Source of the DNA: Candidatus Fermentibacterota bacterium
Lineage (GTDB): Bacteria > Fermentibacterota > Fermentibacteria > Fermentibacterales > JCC-6
Direction: 5' to 3'
DNA: 44,054 nucleotides
NCBI GenBank assembly: GCA_030592645.1
Contig: JAUVIR010000028.1
Location: 1-44,054, forward strand
In this document: one piece after another, positions 14,841 to 23,842 of the stretch
Numbering within the stretch: the first letter of the stretch is position 1
Layout: each line of letters begins with the position of its first letter
Notes under the pieces: model-generated
Databases searched by the model: none
Told to the model about the DNA's origin: nothing
The model's input: the letters and a program-made list of their open reading frames with translations, nothing else
Program-made: the position numbers and the translations under genes

Positions 14841-14905
14841 CCATTGGGGCCGCCATTGGGGCCGGGCGTCACTTCTGGTCACTTACCGGGTCTGCACCAT
14901 ATCGG
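14841..14905 (+). repeat. Dispersed repeat R1, copy C
   Basis: Two head units (CCATTGGGGCCG at 14841 and 14853) followed by the core identical to copy A over 21 bases (14867-14887) and a diverged tail. It closes the accessory region on the right; the decayed propeller gene begins 9 bases later. Confidence 0.85.
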
Positions 14906-14913
14906 TGGCACTT

Positions 14914-15407
14914 CTATCTCAATAGACACAGACCTGTGATTTCGAAGATCCCACTGGATTGGATCCTGCATAAGTACAGACCTGCGCAGACAGGTTCTTC
15001 ATTCTGATTCTTTCCATCCCACTGGATTGAATGTTCTCCAGCAGAATACTCTTCGCTCAACATCACGCATGCAGTTCTACCTGAAATATCGAATATTTCC
15101 ACAGTAATTAATCCAGGTTCACTTAATGAGAAAAGAATGGAAGCAGATGAGATGAATGGATTCGGTACTATTTCCAGATCAAGTCACCGGTAACTGCATC
15201 AAGTGCATAGAGCGAATCAGTTCCCGAATTCGAGGGATAGTATACAATTCCCTCTACTATCACAGGTGTAGCATGCTCTATCCAATCCCCTGTAACAGGA
15301 GCAGTCCAAAGCACTGTGTTGTCAAAAGGAGCAGGGGATTCTGAGAACCCGGTTCTGCAATCATTCCTCCATAAAGAGTTATAAGAATGATAAAGTGGAT
15401 TCTCCAT
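14914..15407 (-). pseudogene. Decayed secreted PQQ-like protein with T9SS sorting domain
   Basis: Two fragments in different frames. 15407-15168 encodes an N-terminal propeller start (SLWRNDCRTGFSESPAP, then ALDAVTGDLIWK, stop). In the next frame, from about 15185 to 14914, a sorting domain follows (LEIVPNPFISSASILFSLSE, VEIFDISGRTACVM, AGLYLCRIQSSG). The signal peptide is missing: the frame is stopped four codons before the ATG at 15407. An intact homologue would have several propeller blades between the parts, so an internal deletion plus frameshift is likely. Its left end is next to repeat R1 copy C. Confidence 0.75.
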
Positions 15408-15526
15408 CTACTTGTATTTCATTGCCATATAACTATACAATTTCACTTGAAGATGAGTCAAGGATAGCAATCAGACAATGGATGAATCAACATGTTTTCT
15501 GGCCTGTTCAGCCTGAGGTAAGAAGG

Positions 15527-15552
15527 ACGGACCGGGTACTTGACCCGGCCCG
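15527..15552 (-). terminator. Possible terminator of the 15.6-16.3 kb gene
   Basis: CCGGGT-ACTTG-ACCCGG (15532-15548) with four further pairs outside one A/C mismatch. It lies 30 bases past the stop of the minus-strand gene and is followed on that strand by CCTTCTT, a weak pyrimidine tail. Nothing else is seen in 15408-15581. Confidence 0.5.
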
Positions 15553-15581
15553 TACTGTCTTTATCGCGGTGAACAGCGATT

Positions 15582-16259
15582 CTACTCGAAGAGCGACTTC
15601 ACATTCGCCCATGTATGGCGTTCGATGGGGACTTCTGTGTCGTAATAAGTCCGGAAAGCATAATCGTAACCCGGGAAGGGGCTGTAGCCGGGATTGGCAA
15701 ACACATTACCGTCTGGATACGGGTTGTTTAAGTCACCGGCGATCCCCAAAGTGCTGTTTCCCGTGAATACCAGGTAGTATGTAGTCGCAGGAGTAATTGT
15801 TTCAGCTGTCCAGAAGACATCGACCCACTGACCTGCAGTGCCCGCGGCGCTAGCCTCAGCGAGCATGGTACCGCCTGCGTTGGGCAGAGCATCCCAGAGC
15901 TGTATCGTGACATTGTCGGAGGTTCCAACTCCCGTCTGCAGCAGGATACCCGCACCCGCGATATTGTCATTCGTCTGCATGAACGACTGCGCAAGATCTG
16001 TCTGGTTGAACGCAGCCATGTAAACTGGCCCGCTTGGCTGATTCTGGTCGATTTCGATGCTGAGCGATATCTGCTGGGCTGTCCCGGTCTGTTCAAACTC
16101 AGGTGTGAGGACCGACCAGCCGGGCCAGTTCTCCTCGATGATGGTGGCAGTTGCCGGCAAGGTGAGAACACCTGTATGCGCATGGGCCACCGGTGTCACG
16201 AATACCGCAGCAGCAAGGAGCGATGCGGCAACAAGATGAAGAACAGTCTTTGAATTCAT
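15582..16259 (-). CDS. Exported protein of unknown function, single beta-sandwich
   Basis: 225 residues. Signal peptide (MNSKTVLHLVAASLLAAAVF ending AHA), then a Thr/Asn-rich beta-rich domain (ATTYYLVFTGNSTLGIAGD, GYDYAFRTYYD) resembling the small all-beta ligand-binding or anchor domains found in exported proteins of many environmental bacteria. There is no T9SS sorting domain. Instead it ends in RHTWANVKSLFE, a short Trp-x-x-(I/V/L)-Lys-x-Leu-(F/Y) tail. ATG 16259 has a GGGGGG ribosome site 7 bases upstream. Divergently transcribed from the FG-GAP protein gene, with a palindrome between. Function not recognised. Confidence 0.75.
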   Translation of the reverse strand: MNSKTVLHLVAASLLAAAVFVTPVAHAHTGVLTLPATATIIEENWPGWSVLTPEFEQTGTAQQISLSIEIDQNQPSGPVYMAAFNQTDLAQSFMQTNDNIAGAGILLQTGVGTSDNVTIQLWDALPNAGGTMLAEASAAGTAGQWVDVFWTAETITPATTYYLVFTGNSTLGIAGDLNNPYPDGNVFANPGYSPFPGYDYAFRTYYDTEVPIERHTWANVKSLFE

Positions 16260-16326
16260 ATTTATACCCCCCTTTGTGATTAGAAACCTTCATAAATACA
16301 TCAATAAGAACAAGTTCTAAAATAAT

Positions 16327-16342
16327 ATTCGGTTTACCGAAT
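16327..16342. promoter_or_regulatory. Palindromic operator candidate
   Basis: ATTCGGT-TT-ACCGAAT, a perfect 7-bp inverted repeat in the 231-base gap between divergent secreted-protein genes. It is 68 bases upstream of the minus-strand start and 149 bases upstream of the plus-strand start. Regulator unknown. Confidence 0.55.
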
Positions 16343-16426
16343 CAACTAATAATACTAATGTACAGGAATAGGCTTTGAAGTGTCAAGAGAGGCTTACAAG
16401 GAAAGGCATAGAGCAGCATACTGTTA

Positions 16427-16455
16427 TTGACATGCGTATCTAATGTACATATTGA
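16427..16455 (+). promoter_or_regulatory. Possible promoter of FG-GAP protein gene
   Basis: TTGACA (16427-16432), 17 bases, TATTGA (16450-16455), 36 bases before the ATG at 16491. The -35 is perfect, the -10 matches only three of six positions. Confidence 0.4.
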
Positions 16456-16490
16456 AGTTATCAGAGTAATTAACTTAGAAGGATTCGAAT

Positions 16491-18329
16491 ATGCGCTCAG
16501 GAATTATACTTTTTACTGTTTTACTGATAGTACTTAGTGCATATGAAGCTTACGGTAATTCCGCTACACAGAGTAACTGGTCTGGTGGACCCGGTGTCCC
16601 CGGACCGGTCACCTCATGGGAATGCGATTTCCATCTCGATACTTTAGTTGTATGGAGCGACAGTGCCGGTTCTCTAACTCTTCTCCCATCACTTGAGCAT
16701 ATCGTTGACGGGGAGTTTCATAGTACCCGTTCAGTTCACTCAGAGGACTTGGATGGTGACGGTGACTTAGACGTGCTCGGTGCTGCTTTTAACGATGATG
16801 ACATCGCCTGGTGGGAGAACATGGATGGATCAGGCACAATCTGGACAGAGCATAACATTGCCCCGAACTTCGATGGAGCCTACTCCGTTTATTCGCAGGA
16901 CATAGATGATGATGGTGACATGGACGTACTCGGTGCTGCAATGAACGGTGGCGCCATCACATGGTGGAAAAACGAAGATGGATTGGGGACCATCTGGACA
17001 GAACATACCGTTACCTGGAGTTTCTATGGCGCAGCATCCGTCTATGCTGAGGACATAGATGGCGATGGGGATATGGATATTCTCGGTGCCGCTGTACACA
17101 GTGACGAGTTCGCATGGTGGGAGAATGCCAACGGCCTGGGTACATCCTGGATCGAGCATAGTATTGAGAAGTACTTAGACAGTCCAAGATCCGTCTACTC
17201 AGAAGACATAAACGGCGACGGTTATCTGGATGTTCTCGGTGCTGATGCGATGGCTGATGATATCATATGGTGGGAGAATACTGACGGTTCGGGTACATCC
17301 TGGATAAAGCATACTGTTAATGGGGACTTCGATGGTGCATGGTCCGTTTACTCGGAGGACATAAATGGTGACGGCTATATGGATATCCTTGGTGCCGCTG
17401 CATACAGTGACGAAATTACATGGTGGGAGAACTCAGATACCGGTCAGGGAATCTACTGGACAGAACATACCGTTGATGGAGACTTCGATGGTGCCTATTC
17501 CGTTTACTCGAAGGATATAGATAGCGACGGCGATATGGATATCCTGGGTGCTGCCTATGAGGACGGTAAGATCCTCTGGTGGGAAAATTTGGACGGCTCG
17601 GGTACATCCTGGATAGAACATTCTGTTGATGGGGACTTCAATGGCGCATGGTCTGTCTACTCAGCGGACATAAACAATGATGGAAATCAGGATATTCTCG
17701 GTGCTTCAGCCGGAGACCATGACATTGCATGGTGGGATCTTACCGCATATTTACCTGAAGGTTCGCTCGAATCGAGTATTCTTGATATACAGGGCGTTAA
17801 TTATAGCTGGAATGATTTTGACTGGAATGCAACAACACCTGCAAACACATCTCTTTCATTCCAGGTGCGGGCATCCTGGAATTTTATATACATGGGAGTC
17901 TGGTCTGATACGCTCACTTCGCCATGCTCACTGGCAGGCATCCTTCAAGACGGTAGAAGGTACGTACAGTACAGAGTCATCCTCAACTCATCAGACCCTG
18001 ATACAACTCCAGTACTTAATGATGTAACAATTTCCTGGAATCCGGTCGGAGTTGGGGATGAACCGGATTTAACCGAATATGTCCTGTTCGGAACAGAGCC
18101 GAATCCTGCATCAGAATTTGTGAAGATTTGCTTCTCGGTTCCGGAAAACGCTCCTGTAGAACTTTCTATCTACGATCTTACCGGGCGTCTTGTAATTATG
18201 CCCTCTCATGTGGAGTATGCGCCGGGAGTGCACTATGTGCATTTTACTGAACTCAATCCGGGGATGTACTTCTGCCGAATGAGGGCAGGAAACTTCACCG
18301 CTGCACAGCGTTTTGTAGTGATTGAATAG
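16491..18329 (+). CDS. Secreted FG-GAP/VCBS-repeat protein with T9SS-type sorting domain
   Basis: 612 residues; AAGGA lies 7 bases before ATG 16491, then a signal peptide (MRSGIILFTVLLIVLSAYEAYG). Seven repeats of about 51 residues each carry a calcium-binding-like loop (DLDGDGDLD, DIDDDGDMD, DIDGDGDMD, DINGDGYLD, DINGDGYMD, DIDSDGDMD, DINNDGNQD), then LGA and a WWEN strand. This is the FG-GAP/VCBS pattern of an integrin-alpha-like propeller. A beta-sandwich region (about 425-515) follows, then a type A sorting domain (LFGTEPNPASEF, LSIYDLTGRLVIM, GMYFCRMRAGN). It is probably a calcium-stabilised surface or released binding protein. A strong terminator follows. Confidence 0.9.
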   Translation: MRSGIILFTVLLIVLSAYEAYGNSATQSNWSGGPGVPGPVTSWECDFHLDTLVVWSDSAGSLTLLPSLEHIVDGEFHSTRSVHSEDLDGDGDLDVLGAAFNDDDIAWWENMDGSGTIWTEHNIAPNFDGAYSVYSQDIDDDGDMDVLGAAMNGGAITWWKNEDGLGTIWTEHTVTWSFYGAASVYAEDIDGDGDMDILGAAVHSDEFAWWENANGLGTSWIEHSIEKYLDSPRSVYSEDINGDGYLDVLGADAMADDIIWWENTDGSGTSWIKHTVNGDFDGAWSVYSEDINGDGYMDILGAAAYSDEITWWENSDTGQGIYWTEHTVDGDFDGAYSVYSKDIDSDGDMDILGAAYEDGKILWWENLDGSGTSWIEHSVDGDFNGAWSVYSADINNDGNQDILGASAGDHDIAWWDLTAYLPEGSLESSILDIQGVNYSWNDFDWNATTPANTSLSFQVRASWNFIYMGVWSDTLTSPCSLAGILQDGRRYVQYRVILNSSDPDTTPVLNDVTISWNPVGVGDEPDLTEYVLFGTEPNPASEFVKICFSVPENAPVELSIYDLTGRLVIMPSHVEYAPGVHYVHFTELNPGMYFCRMRAGNFTAAQRFVVIE

Positions 18330-18340
18330 CGGCAGAATCG

Positions 18341-18364
18341 GGGGGCTTGGGCCCCCTTTTCTTA
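18341..18364 (+). terminator. Rho-independent terminator
   Basis: GGGGGC-TTGG-GCCCCC (18341-18356) followed by TTTTCTT, 12 bases after the FG-GAP gene stop. It reaches the stop of the convergent TlpA-like gene at 18362. Confidence 0.85.
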
Positions 18365-19558
18365 TTCTGTTCCCAGCAGGTTATCCACAGCGGTGGTAAG
18401 CATCTCCCCTATTTCAGGGTTCGCTCCCACTTCTACGAAAGCTATTCTCCCCTCCTGATCGATGATGTACATGGTGGGGATTCCAGTTACCTTATATTCG
18501 CCTGCAACTTCGTCACCCTCAAGGAGAAGCCCGTAGGTGAATCCGCTTTCGTCCATGAATGAAGCGGGATCACCGCTTTCCCAGATATTAACGCCGTATA
18601 CATGAACCTGATCGTGTGGATAGCTTTCGAACAATGACTGTATCTTTGGCATTACGGTAACGCAGGGGCCGCACCATGTTGCCCAGAAATCCAATACAAC
18701 GATACTGCCTCTCATACCCTCGAGGGATACTTCATTCCCGTCACGGTCTGTCAGGGTCCATAGAGGTGCATCGGTACCGATCGTAAGAAATGCGCTGTAC
18801 AGTCCCACGACGGTACCTTCAGCTGGCTCAATTGCGAATGTGGCTTCGGATATTTCAGGCGAGGTGTCAAGATCGTAGATTTCCAGTATCCTGGACATTT
18901 CATTGCCGTCGCGATCGGTCATCATGCGCTCCACACGCCTTGGGATATTATCCTCTATACTGAATGACCATCGGGCTTTCTGCCCGCGGGAATATGTCAC
19001 CAGGTAGGTTTCACATTCGACTGTGCCGACAGTATCAATACCCTCATACACTACTGACTGCGAAGCTATCTCATCAGCGAAGGGATCATCCATGAAGAAC
19101 TCGTTCATCACCGCGTATACGCCAGGTCCAAGGAGGTTAGACCCTCCATCTTCCCCGGCACCCTTGTCCAGAGTATTCTCATCTGGGTTGTAAGCGTAAA
19201 CCGAGTCGGGTCCGGAAACAAGAAAGAGTGTGGTTTCGGCTGCGATACCGTCCAGGGGTGTTGAGTCCTGACCCATTTCAATTCTGAGAAGAGGAGTTTC
19301 GAGTTCAGCTGACATGCTGCCTGTAAGGTTTCCCGTCAGTTCAGGCATATCCGAAGAGGGACTCATGTAAATCCTGAATCTGTACGAGCAGCTGCTGAAA
19401 GATTCGGAAGCACTGTCAGCACGAATGAATGCGCTGTTTTCCACAGTATCGGTTGTATCCTGCGCGGCCTGCGGCTCTTCTGCGGCTCCGCCGCATGCTC
19501 CTGTCATACCTGCGGCAGTGAGCGCAAGAGTTAGAGTGATCACTATTCTTATTTTCAT
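18362..19558 (-). CDS. TlpA/ResA-like thiol-disulfide lipoprotein
   Basis: 398 residues from ATG 19558 (AGGAG 8 bases upstream; an earlier in-frame start lacks a ribosome site). Lipoprotein signal with Cys after MTGA. Residues about 45-255 form a beta-rich LolA/DUF2092-like domain (FRIYMSPSSDMPEL, TYLVTYSRGQKARWSFSIED). Residues about 260-398 are a thioredoxin fold of the TlpA family with active site WCGPC in VVLDFWATWCGPC and cis-Pro in TGIPTMYIID. It probably reduces or oxidises extracytoplasmic disulfides. Many exported proteins in this window contain cysteines. Lies 21 bases downstream of the class V aminotransferase gene, so likely co-transcribed. Confidence 0.9.
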   Translation of the reverse strand: MKIRIVITLTLALTAAGMTGACGGAAEEPQAAQDTTDTVENSAFIRADSASESFSSCSYRFRIYMSPSSDMPELTGNLTGSMSAELETPLLRIEMGQDSTPLDGIAAETTLFLVSGPDSVYAYNPDENTLDKGAGEDGGSNLLGPGVYAVMNEFFMDDPFADEIASQSVVYEGIDTVGTVECETYLVTYSRGQKARWSFSIEDNIPRRVERMMTDRDGNEMSRILEIYDLDTSPEISEATFAIEPAEGTVVGLYSAFLTIGTDAPLWTLTDRDGNEVSLEGMRGSIVVLDFWATWCGPCVTVMPKIQSLFESYPHDQVHVYGVNIWESGDPASFMDESGFTYGLLLEGDEVAGEYKVTGIPTMYIIDQEGRIAFVEVGANPEIGEMLTTAVDNLLGTE

Positions 19559-19579
19559 CAGGCACACTCCTTGCAAGCG

Positions 19580-20968
19580 TTAGATTGAATCCGGATAATT
19601 CCAGAACCCTGAGAAATCATCCCTGTAGTTTTCAGGCAGGAACTCACCGGTTTCCGGCAGCTGGTGGTACGTTCCACTGTATTCATTCAATTTTATCTTT
19701 TCCAGAAGTTCAAGGAGACGGTCAACATCCTCATGATTGCTGTAACAGCCGAAACTCATCCTGACCATTCCGGGCATTCCGGATTTATCACCGCTCCTGA
19801 ACTGATCTCTCCATTTGTGTATATCGGGACCTTCCAGATTCAGAAGTTCAACTACGTACGGGTGAGCGCAGAAACATCCGTTGCGCACCCCTACTCCAAA
19901 TTCGTAACCTGCAATCGCTGCAAGCAGCGCATGATCAACACCCTGCAGATTAAAGGGGATAACACCAACCTTCTCCGAAGCCTTCGAAGGGTCAGTCTCT
20001 CCGTACACAGTTATTCCCTCTATGGCTCCAAGCTTTTCAAGTGCGTAGGCGGTCAGTTCCCTTTCGTGCTCCGCTACAATATCCAATCCCTTTTTCATAA
20101 GTGCTTCGGCGGAAATTGCCATGGCAATTGCTCCCATTACATTGGGACTTCCGGCCTCATCCCTGTCCGGCATTCCAGCCCAGTAGACCTCATCTGGAGT
20201 AACCATGTGAACCGTACCGCCCCCGCAGTAATCGGGAGCACTTTCAAGAAATTCGGACTTCGGACCGATAAGGGCACCGGTACCGTACGGAGCGTACATC
20301 TTATGCCCGGCGATTGCAATGAAATCAAGATGACCGGGATCGTCATCCGGTCTCATATCTATTTTTCTGTGCGGTGCAAGCTGGGCGGCATCTATCATGA
20401 TCCTTGCGCCTACAGCATGAACTTTCTCTGCCAGATGATGTATCGGTTGAATGTATCCGGTAACGTTAGAGGCACCAGTTAATGCAACAAGAGCTATCCT
20501 GCCTTTGTATTCCTCTAAAAGTGAATCGAAGTGCTCCTCATCGAAACGTCCGTCCGCTGTTGTCCGAACATGGAGAGTTCTGTAGTTGAATCTCCAGGGG
20601 AGATCATTAGAATGATGTTCCATTCGGGTAGTAATAACAACGTCATCTTTTTGGGCTTCAAGCCTGTGAGCAAGCTTGTTGATGGCTTCTGTGGCGTTTT
20701 TGACGAAAATAACCGTATTTGTGCTCAGGTCGGCCCCTACAAATTCGGCTATTACATTATGAGCTCTGTCGTACGCTTCGGTGCACAATCTCGATTTGAA
20801 ACCGGTTCCCCTGTGTACGCTGGAATAATACGGTGCCAGGGCATTGATCCCGTCTACCACATTTTTCAGGGGTGGCGTACTGGCAGCGTTATCCAGATTG
20901 ACGTAACGTACCATGGTTCCATCCAGCAGGGGCACTTTTCTATTAATTCCGTAGATGCAATCACGCAT
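19580..20968 (-). CDS. Class V aminotransferase / SufS-like cysteine desulfurase
   Basis: 462 residues from ATG 20968; the frame also offers a TTG at 21001, but the family start fits better near MRDCIYG. PLP fold type I. Key features are NLDNAASTPPL, NATEAINKLAHRL, the MEHHSNDLPWR loop, DAAQLAPHRKID, the Schiff-base Lys in AGHKMYAPYGTGALIG, and a candidate nucleophile Cys in GVRNGCFCAHPYV, where SufS has RxGxHC. The C-terminus carries about 40 extra residues (LPETGEFLPENYRDDFSGFW). It probably liberates sulfur from cysteine for Fe-S clusters or other thiolation. No SufBCD or IscU gene is near, so the exact substrate and acceptor are open. Confidence 0.85.
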   Translation of the reverse strand: MRDCIYGINRKVPLLDGTMVRYVNLDNAASTPPLKNVVDGINALAPYYSSVHRGTGFKSRLCTEAYDRAHNVIAEFVGADLSTNTVIFVKNATEAINKLAHRLEAQKDDVVITTRMEHHSNDLPWRFNYRTLHVRTTADGRFDEEHFDSLLEEYKGRIALVALTGASNVTGYIQPIHHLAEKVHAVGARIMIDAAQLAPHRKIDMRPDDDPGHLDFIAIAGHKMYAPYGTGALIGPKSEFLESAPDYCGGGTVHMVTPDEVYWAGMPDRDEAGSPNVMGAIAMAISAEALMKKGLDIVAEHERELTAYALEKLGAIEGITVYGETDPSKASEKVGVIPFNLQGVDHALLAAIAGYEFGVGVRNGCFCAHPYVVELLNLEGPDIHKWRDQFRSGDKSGMPGMVRMSFGCYSNHEDVDRLLELLEKIKLNEYSGTYHQLPETGEFLPENYRDDFSGFWNYPDSI

Positions 20969-21060
20969 AATTTCACCATTTTCTGCAATAGAATAAGTCA
21001 AACAATCAGGAAATTATAATTCTTCGTGCAACAAGATAGAAGTGGACAATTCGGGCACAT

Positions 21061-21825
21061 CTATTCCGTTACATCAATACGATAAAGCATCATGTCGTCG
21101 TTGTTGCTTACCCAGAGGTGTCCTTCATCATCAATTGTCAAACCTGTAGCGGATGAAATAATGTTGCTGCTTATCTCTTTTACGGTACCTCCGGATGAAT
21201 CACAGCAGCGAACTGGAACACGGGAGTCGTCAGAGGCTACCCAGATAAGTCCCATGGAATCACGGGCTATATCCCGGGTCTGACTGTTTCTTCCAAATGT
21301 AGTGCTGTTCATCCTGTCGGATATGCCGGGAATTGAATATCGATAGGTTCTGTTCTGAGATCTTGAAGAGACATAGAGGTAATCTACATGTGCTGCAAGT
21401 CCCGTCACCGACGAGACGGGGTTACCTCAACCCCCGCACATTCTTACCGAACCTGTGAATTCACCTCCAATGGAATAGTAGTATATGTACCCATTGTTTG
21501 AATTATCCCAAAGCCCCAGATAGATTTGATTGTACTCTTCGCTGAATGCAAGCCCGGTCGCAGAGAACGATGAAGGAGTACCGCATTTGAAGGAATCTAT
21601 GATTTCTCCTGTACTTGCACTTATCCGGAAGATGGTATCACTTTGCGCGTCAACCGCCCATAGATCTCCAGCTCCCCATGCCAGTCCGGTAACGTTTTCA
21701 CCTGGGGATTCGATGGTTTCCAGAACTGTGACTGCAGGGTCGGCGGAGTTTTCCGAGTTCGAGCTGTTCAGACAGGCTGAGGAAATGAGAACGGCAGTAA
21801 GAAGCATAATTCCTAGTATTTTCAT
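21061..21825 (-). pseudogene. Propeller lipoprotein with one in-frame TGA (nonsense mutation or selenocysteine candidate)
   Basis: One continuous frame of about 254 codons broken only by TGA at 21429-21427. Before it: lipoprotein signal (LISSAC) and NHL/PQQ-like blades (ENVTGLAWGAGDLWAVDAQS, SATGLAFSEEYNQIYLGLWD), ending VRMCGG. After it, in the same frame: GNPVSSVTGLAAHVDYLYVSS and further blades to IDVTE. Start ATG 21825 has GGAG 6 bases upstream. The downstream part shows no decay, so the break is recent or is read through. The residue context C-G-G-TGA is a C-x-x-U type spacing, and a CCCGTC/GACGGG stem begins 6 bases after the TGA. A GGGGTT/AACCCC hairpin also holds the TGA in its loop. 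Other genes here stop at TGA, so recoding would have to be local. Confidence 0.7.
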
Positions 21826-22030
21826 AGCTTTCTCCGATATTACAGTTATTTCTATCTGGTTGTTCTTGAACAGAGCATTTCCAAAGGAAATATTGAAATC
21901 AGTGAGGTATAATGTATATTAGTTGCTGCTTACTGTAAATGCCGCTCATTTCTCTAAGCCCCGAACACATTCGTCGTTGTTGAATTCATAAACTATCTGT
22001 CTGAATACCAACAGACTGGATTGGACAAGC

Positions 22031-23842
22031 ATGCCTGAAGAGTTAAAAAACAGAAACGAAATTCCTGTTGAAACACGATGGAGTGTAGAAGTTCTCTACG
22101 CTGCAGATGATGACTGGGAAAAGGACTTCATCGGGACTGCAGACTTCATGGATAGTATTAAGAAATGGACCGGCAGACTCAGCGAAGGCCCTGCGACGCT
22201 TAATGCTGCGATCGAAGAGCTGCTCTCACAGCACAGATATCTTGAAAAACTATTCACTTATGCCAGTTTGAAAGGTGACGAGGACCTTGGAAACTCGCTG
22301 TACAGCGGTATGCTTTCCAGAATCAAAAGCAGATTCGTTGAGTGCAGCGCTGCTCAGTCTTTCTTCACACCTGAGCTTCTTACAATACCTGAAGATACCA
22401 TCAGTTCATGGCTGGGAACATCAGAACTTGAACCTTACAGAATATGGCTTCAGGATATTCTCAGATACCGTTCGCACACTCTTTCGAGCAAGGAGGAGGT
22501 CCTTCTTGCAAACACAAGTGAGATAATAAGCGGATTCAGCTCAGCCTTCGGAAAACTCAACAACGTTGACATACCGGCAAGGTTACCGGAGATAGAAGAT
22601 GAGAACGGGAACAGTGTCAAGCTTACAAGCGGCAAATTCGGTGCTTTCCTGCAGAAAAAGGACAGAAGGGTAAGAAGAGACGCCTACCTGGGTTTCTACG
22701 GTGAAGTTAAGGGTAATGTGGCAACAAAAGCGGCTCTTCTGGAGGGGCAGATCAAATCGCATATCTTCAGGGCCAGGGCAAGGAAACATGATTCCTCCCT
22801 TGAAGCCTCCCTTTTCAACGATATCGTCAGTGTTTCCGTATACGATTCTCTGATAAAATCTGTTCATGATAACCTTCCGGTGCTTCACAGGTACTTCAAG
22901 TTCCGCAAGATTGCTCTGGGTATTGATTCAGCACACATGTACGATACAAGCGTTCCTGTTGTTCCCGAGTCCAAGGCGGATTACACATGGGACGAAGCTG
23001 TGAACCTGACCCTCGAAGCCGTAGCTCCTCTGGGTAGTGAGTATGTTGATACCCTGGCTCAGGGTTTTGAGAATCGATGGGTGGATGTATACGAGAATAA
23101 AGGTAAAAGGTCCGGTGCCTACTCAAGCGGCTGTTACGATTCCTACCCGTACATACTGCATAATTTCAACGGTACGCTCCGGAGCGTTTTCACACTTGCT
23201 CACGAAGCCGGACACTCCATGCACAGCCTTCTCTCTAGAACATCACAGCCCTATCACATGTCAGAATACAAGATCATCGTAGCCGAAGTCGCATCGACAA
23301 CGAATGAGATGCTGCTGATCGACCTGCTGCTCAAGAGAATGGATGACAAACAGGAAAAAGCCTACCTGCTTGATCACCTTCTCGGTTCATTCAAATCCAC
23401 CCTTGTAAGACAGACCATGTTCGCGGAATTCGAGAAACTGATCCACGAGCATGTAGAATCGGGCAATCCGCTTACACCGGACTACCTTAACAGTTCATAC
23501 TACGCTCTTACAAAGCTCTATCTGGGAGATAGCTTCGCCTGGGATGATGAAGATGATTATATCGCTGCTGAATGGTCCAGAATACCCCACTTCTACTACA
23601 ATTTCTACGTTTACAAATACGCGACAGGTCTTTCCTCGGCTATTGATATATCCTCCAGGATCCTTTCCGGTGAACCCGGCGCGATTGACAGTTTCATCAC
23701 ATTCCTCAAAAGCGGAGCATCAAAGCCGCCTCTTGAACTTCTCAAAGGGGCCGGTGTGGATCTAACGACTCCGGATCCTGTAAATTCAGCCCTTAAGAAA
23801 ATGGAGAACACACTTGAGGAGCTTGAAAGGGTACTTCAGTAG
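22031..23842 (+). CDS. pepF: Oligoendopeptidase F (M3B metallopeptidase)
   Basis: 603 residues, normal length for PepF. The zinc site HEAGH is at residues 391-395 in FTLAHEAGHSMHSLL, followed about 25 residues later by the third ligand in IIVAEVASTTNEMLL. The preceding GKRSGAYSSGCYDSYPYILHNF segment, the substrate-binding region of the family, is intact. It is cytoplasmic (no signal) and cleaves short peptides. It is a lone plus-strand gene whose stop overlaps the end of the convergent DUF116 gene by 7 bases. Ribosome site weak (GGA 5 bases before the ATG). Confidence 0.95.
   Translation: MPEELKNRNEIPVETRWSVEVLYAADDDWEKDFIGTADFMDSIKKWTGRLSEGPATLNAAIEELLSQHRYLEKLFTYASLKGDEDLGNSLYSGMLSRIKSRFVECSAAQSFFTPELLTIPEDTISSWLGTSELEPYRIWLQDILRYRSHTLSSKEEVLLANTSEIISGFSSAFGKLNNVDIPARLPEIEDENGNSVKLTSGKFGAFLQKKDRRVRRDAYLGFYGEVKGNVATKAALLEGQIKSHIFRARARKHDSSLEASLFNDIVSVSVYDSLIKSVHDNLPVLHRYFKFRKIALGIDSAHMYDTSVPVVPESKADYTWDEAVNLTLEAVAPLGSEYVDTLAQGFENRWVDVYENKGKRSGAYSSGCYDSYPYILHNFNGTLRSVFTLAHEAGHSMHSLLSRTSQPYHMSEYKIIVAEVASTTNEMLLIDLLLKRMDDKQEKAYLLDHLLGSFKSTLVRQTMFAEFEKLIHEHVESGNPLTPDYLNSSYYALTKLYLGDSFAWDDEDDYIAAEWSRIPHFYYNFYVYKYATGLSSAIDISSRILSGEPGAIDSFITFLKSGASKPPLELLKGAGVDLTTPDPVNSALKKMENTLEELERVLQ

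Noticed and set aside
15395-15766. 123-codon plus-strand open frame
   Set aside because: Shadow of the antisense exported-protein gene and pseudogene; no domain, no ribosome site.
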